A stretch of 46,015 nt of DNA from Gammaproteobacteria bacterium (lineage in GTDB: Bacteria; Pseudomonadota; Gammaproteobacteria; Pseudomonadales; JAUIET01): contig JAUIHW010000031.1 in assembly GCA_030431775.1 (NCBI GenBank), positions 1-46,015 on the forward strand, in the 5' to 3' direction. Numbering within the stretch: position 1 is the first letter of the stretch; each line of letters opens with the position of its first letter. This document shows positions 7,484 to 17,433 of the stretch, in pieces. A program made the position numbers and the translations under genes. The notes below the pieces were generated by a model. The model made no database searches. It had not been told where the DNA came from and saw only the letters and a program-made list of their open reading frames with translations.

Positions 7484-8602
7484 CTATCCTGCCCTAGCAA
7501 TTGCTGTGCGCAGAAAGTTTGCATAAATTGGGGCCAAGTGCTCCGCCTCCAGGTGTTTCACCACTGGAGGTTTTGCTTGCCGCTTAATGAAGGTTTGCAA
7601 CTTTGCGACCGCATTTTCCGCTTCCTGCTGAACGCTGCTCAACTCTTCCTGATAACAAAACTGCACACCGAACCATTCGGGGTAGACCAGCCGACATGGG
7701 ACCAAAGGCAAACAGCCGTGCTGTACCGCTTCGAGCACGGCCAAGCCCTGAAAATCATGGAGCGCGGTGGACAATACAACGTCGCAGCCGTGCAATAAGT
7801 CCCGATACATTGGCAGTTCTGCAATATATCCCCAGTGGCCCAGATTCGCGCCAGCATTGCTTTGCTCGAGCAGGCTTTTGAGCCTGGCGAATTCCGGCGG
7901 CCGGGTGCGGAACTGTTGACCCACCACGTGCAGGCGAAAATCCAGACCGGAGCTCAATAAGGCTTCGGTAAACGCGAGCAATCGTTCCGGGCCCTTGTCA
8001 TGCTCCCAGCGGTGATTCCAGACAATCTCTAGCGGCTTTGTGCGTATTGCGCAGCTGACGGGTTGGCTGCCAGGTTGGGTTGCGAGAGGCACCGGCAACA
8101 CGCTGCATTTGGGCTTCAGTTGCTCCAGCACCGGCCTCGCCAGCTTATCGGGCAGCTTCCGCAAGAAACGGTCAACACCGTCCAGAAAAGTATCGCGATT
8201 GAATGCGGAATTAAACGCTAGCCGGTCCGCTGCCAATGCACTGTAAATGCTGGCCAATCGAACATCCGTTAAGTCATTAGCAACATACCGTTGCGGGTAA
8301 ACAAACTGGTTTTCATGAAAATACAAAATCGTCGGAGTCATAGCCAGACTCGGCAGCAGGCTGCGTAAACCGGTCAAATCGACCATTGATGTGGCGACTA
8401 TCAGGTCGTAAGGCCGCCGCAAAACATCCCATTGTTGCAGAAACCATTGCAGAGCATTGCTACGGGCTCGCCACGCAAAATGCCTGGGTGGCAAGCTCAG
8501 TGAGGTCCAGCTGAATTCCGGCAGTTGTTCAAGCAACTGTCGACACCAGTAACGATGGCTGGGCGCATCGTATGCCGACAGCAATAGAACCTGAGGTGCC
8601 AC
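7484..8602 (-). CDS. GTDC1/QTMAN-like glycosyltransferase, candidate tRNA-queuosine mannosyltransferase
   Basis: A 372-aa GT-B glycosyltransferase. The N-terminus (LLLSAYDAPSH, then LPPRHFAWRARSNALQW) is the DUF3524-type domain that characterises human GTDC1. Other shared features are a segment with LTGLRSLLPSL, the motif ILYFHENQFVYPQ, FNSAFNRDTFLDG, KPKCSVLPVP and NHRWEHDKGPERLL. Human GTDC1 transfers mannose to queuosine at position 34 of tRNA-Asp. The bacterial substrate is inferred, not shown: it could be queuosine in tRNA or another acceptor. It has no signal peptide or membrane segment, which fits a cytoplasmic enzyme. It follows apeB by 9 nt, after tsaB, so it is probably in one operon with a t6A37 tRNA-modification gene. 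Confidence 0.82.
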   Translation of the reverse strand: MAPQVLLLSAYDAPSHRYWCRQLLEQLPEFSWTSLSLPPRHFAWRARSNALQWFLQQWDVLRRPYDLIVATSMVDLTGLRSLLPSLAMTPTILYFHENQFVYPQRYVANDLTDVRLASIYSALAADRLAFNSAFNRDTFLDGVDRFLRKLPDKLARPVLEQLKPKCSVLPVPLATQPGSQPVSCAIRTKPLEIVWNHRWEHDKGPERLLAFTEALLSSGLDFRLHVVGQQFRTRPPEFARLKSLLEQSNAGANLGHWGYIAELPMYRDLLHGCDVVLSTALHDFQGLAVLEAVQHGCLPLVPCRLVYPEWFGVQFCYQEELSSVQQEAENAVAKLQTFIKRQAKPPVVKHLEAEHLAPIYANFLRTAIARAG

Positions 8603-8611
8603 TGTAACCGG

Positions 8612-9916
8612 CTAGCTACGCGAATAGAATGTTTCCAGAATAGTGGCCAGATCGCAGGCATCACGGCTTCCGGCAAACTCACGGATGGAGTGCATGGCAA
8701 AAGTGGGCACTCCTACATCAATGGTGGGAACACCCAACTCCGCGGCCGTAATAGGACCAATGGTTGAACCGCAGGCCATGTCGGAACGCACCACGAAACT
8801 CTGCAATGGAGTGTCGGCCTGGCGAGCACACTCTCGGAAACACGCTTCAGTTACACTGTTACTGGCATAGCGCTGATTGGCATTAATTTTTATAACAACA
8901 CCTTTGTTGAGCACCGGACCATGCTGAGAATCGTGTTTCTCTGCGAAATTGGGATGGATGCCATGCGCATTGTCTGCAGACACCAGCATGGACTTCTGCA
9001 TGCTTCGAACAAAATCCTCATCTCCCCCGCAGATACGGCGCAAACAATCCCGCAACATTGGCCCATTGGCACCGGCGGTAGACACACTGCCGACTTCTTC
9101 ATGATCATTGCAAACCAGCACCTTGGTTGCCGAACCCTCAGCTGCCAGTAAGGCCCGCAAGCCAGCATAACAGCTCAGCAGATTGTCCAGCCTGGCAGAG
9201 GCAATAAACTCATCGCGCGCACCCAAAACACTCGGTGCCTGGGTATCAAACAACGAGATTTCATACGCCAGCACGTCCTCCACATCGGAATCGCCATGCT
9301 CAACAGCAATTTGCGCCGCCAATAATTCTCTGAACGAAGTACTCTCCTGCGCATCACCAAGCGCCAGTAACATGGGCAGATCTGTCTGGCTATTAATGCT
9401 GCGCTGGCTGTTTACATCCCGATCCAGGTGGATTGCCAGGCTGGGAATACTGCCCATTGGCCTTTTGAAATTCAGCAGACGGTTAATGACCGAACCATTC
9501 TTTTGTCGATAACTGACCCGTCCGGCCAAGGAAAGGTCACGGTCGAACCAAGGGTTCAGCAGCACCCCGCCATAAACTTCCAAGCCCAGCTGGTGGTAAC
9601 CGTGACGGTGAATATCCGCATTCGGCTTCACTTTCAAACACGGGCTGTCAGTATGTGCCCCGACAATCCGCACTCCTTTTTCTACTGGTGGCTGGGCACC
9701 CACCGAAAAGGCTATAAGCGAGGAATCGTTACGGGTAAGGTAGTAGCGGCCTTCCGCTTGCAGTGTCCATGCGTCCTGCTCATTCAGCTCCAGAAACCCG
9801 GCATTCTTAAGCGCAGTCTGTAACATCGCCACGGCGTGAAAGGGTGTGGGTGACTGCTCAAGAAAGCTCAGCAAACCTGAATTGAATTCTCTCGTGTCAT
9901 TACTTGTCGCCATCAT
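8612..9916 (-). CDS. apeB: M18 family aminopeptidase
   Basis: A cytoplasmic zinc-dependent metalloaminopeptidase of the aspartyl-aminopeptidase-like family M18, which removes N-terminal residues from peptides. The 434-aa length is normal. Metal-ligand motifs are visible: AHTDSPCLKVKPN near residue 91-105 and NDHEEVGS in the middle, with a C-terminal GSTIGPITAAELGVPTIDVG region. Two adjacent ATG codons (9916 and 9913) are possible starts. The first overlaps the tsaB stop as ATGA, indicating translational coupling with tsaB. Confidence 0.95.
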   Translation of the reverse strand: MMATSNDTREFNSGLLSFLEQSPTPFHAVAMLQTALKNAGFLELNEQDAWTLQAEGRYYLTRNDSSLIAFSVGAQPPVEKGVRIVGAHTDSPCLKVKPNADIHRHGYHQLGLEVYGGVLLNPWFDRDLSLAGRVSYRQKNGSVINRLLNFKRPMGSIPSLAIHLDRDVNSQRSINSQTDLPMLLALGDAQESTSFRELLAAQIAVEHGDSDVEDVLAYEISLFDTQAPSVLGARDEFIASARLDNLLSCYAGLRALLAAEGSATKVLVCNDHEEVGSVSTAGANGPMLRDCLRRICGGDEDFVRSMQKSMLVSADNAHGIHPNFAEKHDSQHGPVLNKGVVIKINANQRYASNSVTEACFRECARQADTPLQSFVVRSDMACGSTIGPITAAELGVPTIDVGVPTFAMHSIREFAGSRDACDLATILETFYSRS

Positions 9917-10683
9917 GCGTTCCTGTTAGTGGCTATTTTCTGTTGCTCAAGTGTTTGCCAGGCATCTTTCTCTCTCAGATAAATCGGGATCGCCTGTTCT
10001 GGGCTGAGTAGCGTACCTGCCTGGTACAGCTCACTTGCCAAATTCAATGCCGCTACTGCATCAGGCTGAATACGCTGCAGCTCAGGCGTAATTGCCTGCA
10101 ACTGCTCAGCCAGCATTTGCCGCGCATTGTCGGCAGCCAGCTCACGCAGAATGTCGATTCCATTGCCGGCCAACAAACATGGTGAATCTGATGACAGCGA
10201 CTGTTCCACAAATTGCAGCGCAGCATGTGCCGACATTAGGCTGTCCTTGAGCACTGCCTCAAGCTTGCCCTCAGAGCGCGCATATTGAGCGACGTACAAC
10301 TCGCCCATGTGCGCATCCAGGACAACAAGCTTGGCCTGGTCGCGTCGCTCTGTAATAGAGGGGAAAAGGTCGAGCGTTTCCGCCAGAATGGCCAGCGAAG
10401 ACAAGCGGATCACTTCGCAATTTGCTCCGAAGGCTAGCCCCTGCGTGACACTGGCGGCAATTCTAACACCCGTAAACGAACCTGGGCCTGCCGAGAAAGC
10501 AATTGCGTTTAGGTCACGCAGTTCCAGCTCAGCCCTCGCAAGAACATCATGCACCATGGGAAGCAACAAATCTGCATGCTGTCGTTCGGCCAATAGCGAC
10601 TCGCTGAAGTTGCCGCCGGCACTGCTTACAGCAACTGAGCACGTTCTCTGCGACGTTTCAATCGCTAACAGGTTTTGCGACAT
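9913..10683 (-). CDS. tsaB: tRNA threonylcarbamoyladenosine biosynthesis protein TsaB
   Basis: A component of the TsaB-TsaD-TsaE complex that makes t6A at position 37 of ANN-decoding tRNAs. The actin-like/ASKHA fold is recognised from LLAIETSQRTCSVAV at the N-terminus and SAGPGSFTGVRI near residue 65. I chose the ATG at 10683 (MSQNLLAIET) because an AGAGAG ribosome binding site lies about 12 nt upstream; the frame remains open to a TTG at 10695. It gives 256 aa, slightly longer than the 231-aa E. coli protein. It is first of the leftward run tsaB-apeB-glycosyltransferase. Confidence 0.95.
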   Translation of the reverse strand: MSQNLLAIETSQRTCSVAVSSAGGNFSESLLAERQHADLLLPMVHDVLARAELELRDLNAIAFSAGPGSFTGVRIAASVTQGLAFGANCEVIRLSSLAILAETLDLFPSITERRDQAKLVVLDAHMGELYVAQYARSEGKLEAVLKDSLMSAHAALQFVEQSLSSDSPCLLAGNGIDILRELAADNARQMLAEQLQAITPELQRIQPDAVAALNLASELYQAGTLLSPEQAIPIYLREKDAWQTLEQQKIATNRNA

Positions 10684-10733
10684 AGCGCTATTCAACTCTC
10701 TTATGCACTGGAGCTTATTGTATCATTCGTAAC

Positions 10734-11315
10734 ATGGCCAAAAAGAAAGACATCTGCGCAGTAATACTGGCCGGAGGACGGGGCAGTCGAATGGGTTCAC
10801 AAGACAAAGGTCTGCTCATTTACCGTAAACGGCCGCTTATCGAATTCGCCGTTGATCTCGCTAAACCTCATTGTGACGAGCTGGTGATAAGCTGCAATCG
10901 TAACCTGGATATCTACCGACAGTATTGCAAAACGGTTGTCATGGACAGGTTCCCTGACTACCAGGGCCCGCTAGCCGGTATTGCGGCAGCGGCCCCCTTG
11001 TGCAAGCAACCACTGCTGTTTGTCTGCCCCTGCGATATGCCCGCTCTCCCGGCCAATATCGTGGATCGCTTGTACGCGCAACTCAGCCCAAGCAGCAATA
11101 TTGATGTCGTCGTTTGCCATGATGGGGTGCGGCGCCAACCTTTGGTTATGTTGCTCAAGAAGAATAGCGCACTGAGCATTCCCGCTTATCTTGCGACAGG
11201 GGAACGCAGAGTAGACCAATGGCAGAACCAACAAAAACTGCTTGAAGTCAATATCTCGGATGCGACTAACGCGTTTGACAACATCAATAATTTACAACAA
11301 TTGGCTGACCAATAG
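10734..11315 (+). CDS. mobA: Molybdenum cofactor guanylyltransferase
   Basis: Transfers GMP from GTP to molybdopterin to make the MGD form of the cofactor used by DMSO-reductase-family enzymes. The nucleotide-binding signature AVILAGGRGSRMGSQDKGL is at residues 9-27, and VCPCDMPALP supplies the Mg-binding Asp. The 193-aa length is typical. It is divergent from tsaB with 50 nt between the starts, and ends before a shared terminator. No other molybdenum cofactor gene is in the window. Confidence 0.95.
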   Translation: MAKKKDICAVILAGGRGSRMGSQDKGLLIYRKRPLIEFAVDLAKPHCDELVISCNRNLDIYRQYCKTVVMDRFPDYQGPLAGIAAAAPLCKQPLLFVCPCDMPALPANIVDRLYAQLSPSSNIDVVVCHDGVRRQPLVMLLKKNSALSIPAYLATGERRVDQWQNQQKLLEVNISDATNAFDNINNLQQLADQ

Positions 11316-11341
11316 TATTGACGCATTTGGCGCTGAGCAAC

Positions 11342-11370
11342 AAAAAAGCCCCACCATAGGCGGGGCTTTC
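11342..11370 (-). terminator. Bidirectional terminator between mobA and the histone-like gene
   Basis: The sequence AAAAAAGCCCCACC-ATA-GGCGGGGCTTT forms a GC-rich stem. Read leftward it ends in six T after the stem, a good terminator for the histone-like gene; read rightward it has three T and can serve mobA more weakly. Confidence 0.88.
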
Positions 11371-11395
11371 GTGTTACCAATAAAGTAGAGGAAAT

Positions 11396-12142
11396 CTACT
11401 TCTTCTTGGCAGCGGCTTTACGCTTGGCTGGCGCCTTTCGTTTAGCGGCCTTTCGCTTGGGAGCGGCCTTCTTCTTAGCGGCCGCCTTGCGCTTGGGCGC
11501 AGCCTTTTTCTTAGCCGCGGTCTTGCGCTTTGCGGGAGCCTTCTTCTTGGCTGCGGTCTTGCGCTTTGCTGGAGCCTTCTTCTTGGCAGTGGCCTTGCGC
11601 TTGGCTGCAGCCGCCTTCTTCTTGGCCGCAGCGGCTTTTTTCTTCGCAGCAGCTGCAGCGCGCTTCTTCGCAGCAGCAGCTTTCTTCTTCGCGGCAGCAG
11701 CGGCTTTCTTTGCGGCCGCTTTCTCTTTTTTGGCTTCGGCCGCTGCTCGCTTCGCCAGCAACTTAGCCTCAAAATCTGCAACCGCCTTCTTCAGAGCCAC
11801 ATCGGACTTGACCTTGGCCAGACGCTCTCTGGCGGTTGCTGCTCGAGCTCGCAACGATTTGATGCGCCCGGAAATACGTGTTGCTGCTGCACTGGCCTTT
11901 TTCGCTGCATTCTTGTCAGCAGCGGCCTTTGATTTAGCCGCCTTCTTTCTGGCAGCAGCTGCACGTCGGCGCTCTGCTTTCAGTGAACGACTCTCTTTGG
12001 CAATGTCCTTTTGCAGCTTGGCGAGAGCATCTTGTGCCTTCTTTACTGCTGGATCAACCGCTCTGCTTTTTGCAGCGGGCTTTTTAGCTGCCGGCTTACG
12101 GGCCGTGGTTTTTTTCTTTACAGCTTTCTTCGCTTGGGGCAT
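11396..12142 (-). CDS. AlgP-like histone H1-like lysine/alanine-rich protein
   Basis: A 248-aa, extremely basic protein. Residues 1-35 are Lys/Ala/Pro rich. A central helical part (about 36-140, charged, coiled-coil-like) separates it from a C-terminal tail of roughly 100 residues made almost only of Ala, Lys, Arg and Pro in repeats such as KKKAAAAKKKAAA and APAKRKTAAKKK. This matches histone H1-like proteins such as Pseudomonas AlgP (AlgR3), which bind DNA without much sequence specificity. A strong AGGAG site lies 7-8 nt before the ATG. The tail is made of near-repeats and is likely to vary in length between strains. It has its own terminator and stands alone. Confidence 0.9.
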   Translation of the reverse strand: MPQAKKAVKKKTTARKPAAKKPAAKSRAVDPAVKKAQDALAKLQKDIAKESRSLKAERRRAAAARKKAAKSKAAADKNAAKKASAAATRISGRIKSLRARAATARERLAKVKSDVALKKAVADFEAKLLAKRAAAEAKKEKAAAKKAAAAAKKKAAAAKKRAAAAAKKKAAAAKKKAAAAKRKATAKKKAPAKRKTAAKKKAPAKRKTAAKKKAAPKRKAAAKKKAAPKRKAAKRKAPAKRKAAAKKK

Positions 12143-12248
12143 TTTCTTCTCCTATGAAGTTGCGAATGCGCTAACAGCAAAAACAGGCTTTAACTTGTTT
12201 TATTGCTGAGAGAAATAATAGGCAATATGCCTTCGCTTTTCACCTGCA

Positions 12249-12281
12249 TATCAACAAAGGGTACGGTTTTTTTTGTTGATA
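12249..12281. repeat. Perfect 10-bp inverted repeat upstream of the histone-like gene
   Basis: TATCAACAAA at 12249-12258 is mirrored exactly by TTTGTTGATA at 12272-12281 with a 13-nt centre. It lies in the 211-nt gap between the histone-like gene start (12142) and the hemH stop (12354), about 110 nt upstream of the histone-like start. It may be an operator, or an AT-rich hairpin ending the hemH transcript. The rest of the gap shows nothing I recognise. Confidence 0.5.
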
Positions 12282-12353
12282 TTTATCATTTTGGCTTGTT
12301 TTACGGAAAAAACTGCTGTGACTCTTATTAATTTTGTTTTTTCCAACAAACTA

Positions 12354-14023
<1,670 letters not shown>

Positions 14024-14046
14024 CTAACTTGAAACAATACACAGTA

Positions 14047-14577
14047 ATGACGCTTCTAACAAGCATCAGACCGTGGACCGCGGCCCTGCTGGTTTCTTTG
14101 GCTACGGCGTGCGCTCAGTATGATGTGCGCCTGAACGACCGCCTGATTTATTCCCCGCCAGGCTTACTAGAGTCTGTACATGCGCAAGACCCTGCCTTGC
14201 GGGTCTGCATAAAACAGACAATCGAGGATCAGCAGATCACGGCGGTCGAGCAGCTGCAGCAATTGAATTGCAGCAATGCCGGAATTCGCAAGCTCAATGG
14301 CCTGTCCCAGTTCATGGAATTGCGCAAACTCAAGCTCGATTCCAACCGCTTGCTCGATATCACTGAGTTACACAAGCTGCCAAAACTACATACTCTGCTG
14401 TTGTCCGGCAACAGAATTGTTGATCCATTGGCACTGGCCAGCCTTACTGAACTGAAAATACTGGATTTGAACAAAAACCCAAACATCGATTGCCGGCAAC
14501 TGCAAAGGTTTATTCAATTGCGAGCAGATCTGGACTTGGCGCTGCCCGAGCATTGTAAGCCCGCCGCAGCTGAATAA
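14047..14577 (+). CDS. Leucine-rich-repeat lipoprotein
   Basis: I start this at the ATG at 14047 because the next 22 residues form a lipoprotein signal (hydrophobic TAALLVSLATAC, Cys 22); an upstream ATG at 14005 would add 14 polar residues. The mature protein is about 155 aa and has three to four short leucine-rich repeats of the internalin type (ELRKLKLDSNRLLDITEL, KLHTLLLSGNRIVDPLAL, ELKILDLNKNPN). Such domains bind proteins; the partner is unknown. It is probably anchored to a membrane on the periplasmic side. It is convergent with the MBL-fold gene, 7 nt apart. Confidence 0.8.
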   Translation: MTLLTSIRPWTAALLVSLATACAQYDVRLNDRLIYSPPGLLESVHAQDPALRVCIKQTIEDQQITAVEQLQQLNCSNAGIRKLNGLSQFMELRKLKLDSNRLLDITELHKLPKLHTLLLSGNRIVDPLALASLTELKILDLNKNPNIDCRQLQRFIQLRADLDLALPEHCKPAAAE

Positions 14578-14584
14578 GCACCGT

Positions 14585-15391
14585 CTAGTAGGGCACTGCC
14601 AAACACTCTTCCAGCTCCAACCAGTCAAACCCCCTATTTTGTTTCGCCAACAAGGTCGTCACTTCCACAGTGTCCAAGCCAGCGATGCTCTGCAACACTT
14701 TCTCTTCCGAGTTGTTCTGCTCACTAATGTGGGCAAGCACAAGATAACGCAGACTTCGGGTACCGATGGACTGCAGCAGACTATGCGCCTGATCGTTGCT
14801 CAAATGCCCCCAGTCGCTGGAAACCCTCTGCTTGAGCCGCGGTGGGTAGGGGCCATCGTGCAGCATTTCAAGATCGTGGTTGCATTCCAATAGCAGGGCC
14901 GTACACCCTGTAAATCGACTCACAACATGCGAGGTGATGCTACCGAGGTCAGTCAGTATGCCAAGCTTGTGCTGGGTAGAGTGAATCAGGAACTGTAAGG
15001 GCTCACGAGCATCATGTGGCACGGTCACAGGCTCTATACGCATCCCGCCAATTCGAACTTCCTGACCACAAGCAATGTGAAATACTTGCAGCAACGATAC
15101 ATCTGCTCGCTGTTGCAATGCAGCGTGCGTTCCCCAACTGGTATACAGGGGCAGCTGATACTTGCGGCACAGCGCGGACACACCACTGCTGTGGTCACTG
15201 TGCTCATGAGTCAGAAACACAGCGTCCAGTTGTTGTGGTTCAACCCCCAGCCTGGCAAGGCGACGAACCGTCTCTGTTACTGAAAAGCCGCAGTCTATGA
15301 GAACTCTGTGCCGACCTTCGCTCACCAGGGTTGCATTACCCTTGCTGCCACTGCCCAGGCTGGCAAAGCGCAACACAGTATTGTCGATCAA
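14585..15391 (-). CDS. MBL-fold metallo-hydrolase (YycJ/WalJ-like)
   Basis: A 268-aa metallo-beta-lactamase-fold hydrolase. It has the N-terminal FASLGSGSKGNATLV of the YycJ group and the zinc motif LTHEHSDHSSG near residue 60. Further His/Asp residues are in VPHDAREP and GILTDLG. Proteins of this group are suspected 5'-3' nucleases acting on DNA or RNA. The gene starts with TTG overlapping the bamC stop (TTGA), so it is translationally coupled to dapA-bamC. The same dapA-bamC-MBL order occurs in pseudomonads, where purC follows; here purC is replaced by the convergent LRR lipoprotein. Confidence 0.9.
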   Translation of the reverse strand: MIDNTVLRFASLGSGSKGNATLVSEGRHRVLIDCGFSVTETVRRLARLGVEPQQLDAVFLTHEHSDHSSGVSALCRKYQLPLYTSWGTHAALQQRADVSLLQVFHIACGQEVRIGGMRIEPVTVPHDAREPLQFLIHSTQHKLGILTDLGSITSHVVSRFTGCTALLLECNHDLEMLHDGPYPPRLKQRVSSDWGHLSNDQAHSLLQSIGTRSLRYLVLAHISEQNNSEEKVLQSIAGLDTVEVTTLLAKQNRGFDWLELEECLAVPY

Positions 15392-16446
15392 GAAATAAAA
15401 CCCTTGAGGCGCTCCAGCAATTCACGGGCCTTTTTATCATCCAACACTTGCTGATTATTATCGGTAATCCGGATTTGGACAGTATTATCGTCCGAGGCCA
15501 CGCTCACCAGGTAGTCTTCCTGCTGTGGGCTTTTGCTACCACCACCGAAGAGGCGGGAGAAAAAGCCGGGCTCTTCTTCGTCTTCAGGCTGATAGCTAAC
15601 GTAGTAGTGGCCTTTGCTGCGATCCAGATCCAGCACTTCAAAACTGGCCTTATTCAAAGCAGCACCGACCGATGCCCAGGCCCTTGGGAACGGCAGTTCC
15701 AGCTTAATGACGGGCTCCCCTGAGGAATCCCGCTCCAGGCTGACTTTGCTCGCCGAGCCTATTCCCTGCGCCAGAAGAGACACCGAAGCGCGGCCGTCCG
15801 TATTCACTAGAAACTGTGCCAGCTGCTGCGCCATCCACTCTTCTCTTTCGTCACTGACCGACTCATTCGGCCAGTCAAACTGTTCATTAAGCTCAGCCGT
15901 TATTGGCAGCTGAAATTGCACGATGTGCACTTCACTACTATTGCGCTGCACTCCCTGATCAATTCGATACAAATAGCGCTCTCGCGTTTTCGGTGCTTCC
16001 TCGGCAGTACGCTGCAGCCAGGTAGTTTCCAACAAGCCCTGGGGCGCATCCTCTCTGGCCAGGGGAATACGATTATCGGTTAGAAAATTCTTTACGCGCT
16101 GCCACAGATGACTGGGCGGAATATCAATTAACAGCCAACGTTCGTCACCCAGTTTTTGAATACGTACGGTGTTGCCAGTGCCGGCATTGAGCAACGGCGC
16201 GGGTCGTGGCACCTGAAAGTTTTCGTCCGGCAAATCGGTGTTACTGACTTCAGGAATGAGAAAGAGCTCGTCCTCTTCATATTGTTCAACGCCATCCGGC
16301 AACTGCAGGGGAGGCAGTACTTTTTCCGACAGATAGTCATTCTTGCGATCCCGGAAATAACCTTCATCACCGAGCAACCAGGAACAACCGCCCAGAGTGC
16401 TTAGCAGCAAGGTGATAAGAGCAGTTTTTGAAAAGTACTTAATCAC
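15388..16446 (-). CDS. bamC: Outer membrane assembly lipoprotein BamC
   Basis: A lipoprotein of the BamABCDE complex that inserts beta-barrels into the outer membrane. The signal ends in the lipobox LSTLGGC, giving a lipidated Cys 21. The unstructured N-terminal region that contacts BamD follows, then two helix-grip domains. Length is 352 aa. The start is GTG, overlapping the dapA stop as GTGA. The dapA-bamC pairing is conserved from E. coli to Pseudomonas. Confidence 0.93.
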   Translation of the reverse strand: MIKYFSKTALITLLLSTLGGCSWLLGDEGYFRDRKNDYLSEKVLPPLQLPDGVEQYEEDELFLIPEVSNTDLPDENFQVPRPAPLLNAGTGNTVRIQKLGDERWLLIDIPPSHLWQRVKNFLTDNRIPLAREDAPQGLLETTWLQRTAEEAPKTRERYLYRIDQGVQRNSSEVHIVQFQLPITAELNEQFDWPNESVSDEREEWMAQQLAQFLVNTDGRASVSLLAQGIGSASKVSLERDSSGEPVIKLELPFPRAWASVGAALNKASFEVLDLDRSKGHYYVSYQPEDEEEPGFFSRLFGGGSKSPQQEDYLVSVASDDNTVQIRITDNNQQVLDDKKARELLERLKGFIS

Positions 16447-17327
16447 TTGGAATCCACAATATTGAGCGCCCGCAGCGTGTCCATCAACTGCGGTTGACAG
16501 CGTTGGGCCAATGGCGTCAGAGGCAGCCTGATTCCTGGACCTATCCTACCCATTTGAAGCAATGCCCATTTGCTGGGTATCGGGCTGGACTCGATGAACA
16601 AATCCCGGTGCAGTGGTGCCAGAATGGCGTCCAGTTCGCGAGCCCGTTGCGCATCACCGCTCAGGGCAGCCTCACAGATGTCAGACAGCATCGCCGGCGC
16701 AATGTTCGCCGTGACCGAAATACTGCCCCTACCGCCCAGCAACATCAGCTCGACGGCCGTGGGATCATCGCCGGAATACACGGCAATCCGACCGGCGCAG
16801 CGTTGAATCACGTCGGCACCACGTGCCACATCGCCGGTGGCGTCTTTCAAGCCAACAATGTTATCGATTTTGCTGAGACGAAGAACGGTTTCATTGGACA
16901 TATCGCAGGCTGTGCGGCCAGGGACGTTATACAGGATTTGAGGGATGTCCACGGCCGCTGCAATCGCAGAAAAATGTTGGTACAGGCCTTCCTGTGTCGG
17001 TTTATTGTAGTAAGGAGTCACCAGCAGGCAGGCGTCCGCACCCACTTCTTTCGCCTGACCAGTCAATTCGATGGCTTCTTTGGTCGCATTGGCACCGCTG
17101 CCGGCAATAACCGGTATTCGCCCGGCAACCCGTTTAACAACCCGCTCGATTACGCGGGGGTGTTCGTCAAAATCGATGGTGGCCGACTCACCCGTCGTGC
17201 CGACAGCGACAATTGCATGCGTGCCCTGCTCAATGTGCCAGTCGACTAAGCCATCCAGACTTTCCCAGTCTATTTCGCCAGTGTCGTGCATCGGGGTCAC
17301 CAAGGCGACCATACTGCCAGTAATCAT
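16443..17327 (-). CDS. dapA: 4-hydroxy-tetrahydrodipicolinate synthase
   Basis: Condenses pyruvate with aspartate semialdehyde in the lysine/diaminopimelate pathway. It is a TIM barrel of 294 aa. The GTTGESATID motif is near residue 43, VTPYYNKPTQEG and YNVPGRTACDM hold active-site Thr/Tyr/Arg, and the Schiff-base Lys is in IVGLKDATGD near residue 161. GGGAGT lies about 8 nt before the ATG. It is the first gene of dapA-bamC-MBL hydrolase. Confidence 0.97.
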   Translation of the reverse strand: MITGSMVALVTPMHDTGEIDWESLDGLVDWHIEQGTHAIVAVGTTGESATIDFDEHPRVIERVVKRVAGRIPVIAGSGANATKEAIELTGQAKEVGADACLLVTPYYNKPTQEGLYQHFSAIAAAVDIPQILYNVPGRTACDMSNETVLRLSKIDNIVGLKDATGDVARGADVIQRCAGRIAVYSGDDPTAVELMLLGGRGSISVTANIAPAMLSDICEAALSGDAQRARELDAILAPLHRDLFIESSPIPSKWALLQMGRIGPGIRLPLTPLAQRCQPQLMDTLRALNIVDSK

Positions 17328-17409
17328 CGTCTGACTCCCAGTTTTTCAGGGCGGTATGGTAATGGTCGCAATCCGCCCTTACAAGGCAGTATTACGCCAA
17401 CAGTGCAAG

Positions 17410-17431
17410 CCTGACTGATAATTCAGTCAGG
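17410..17431. repeat. 9-bp perfect hairpin between a 62-aa ORF and dapA
   Basis: CCTGACTGA and TCAGTCAGG flank a 4-nt loop. It lies 2 nt beyond the stop of the leftward 62-aa ORF and about 83 nt upstream of dapA. No T-run follows in either direction, so it is not a classic terminator. It may stabilise the small mRNA's 3' end or sit in the dapA leader. Confidence 0.6.
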
Positions 17432-17433
17432 GT

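Noticed and set aside
11406-12209. 267-aa reading frame antisense to the histone-like gene
   Set aside because: It is a low-complexity Ala/Phe/Leu product caused by the repeated AAG/GCC codons on the other strand.
16494-17249. 251-aa reading frame antisense to dapA
   Set aside because: It is a shadow of dapA, whose catalytic motifs are intact.
17335-17400. AGGGCGG/CCGCCCT inverted repeat in the dapA leader as a terminator or riboswitch
   Set aside because: It has an 18-nt loop and no T-run, and it does not match a lysine riboswitch; probably incidental.
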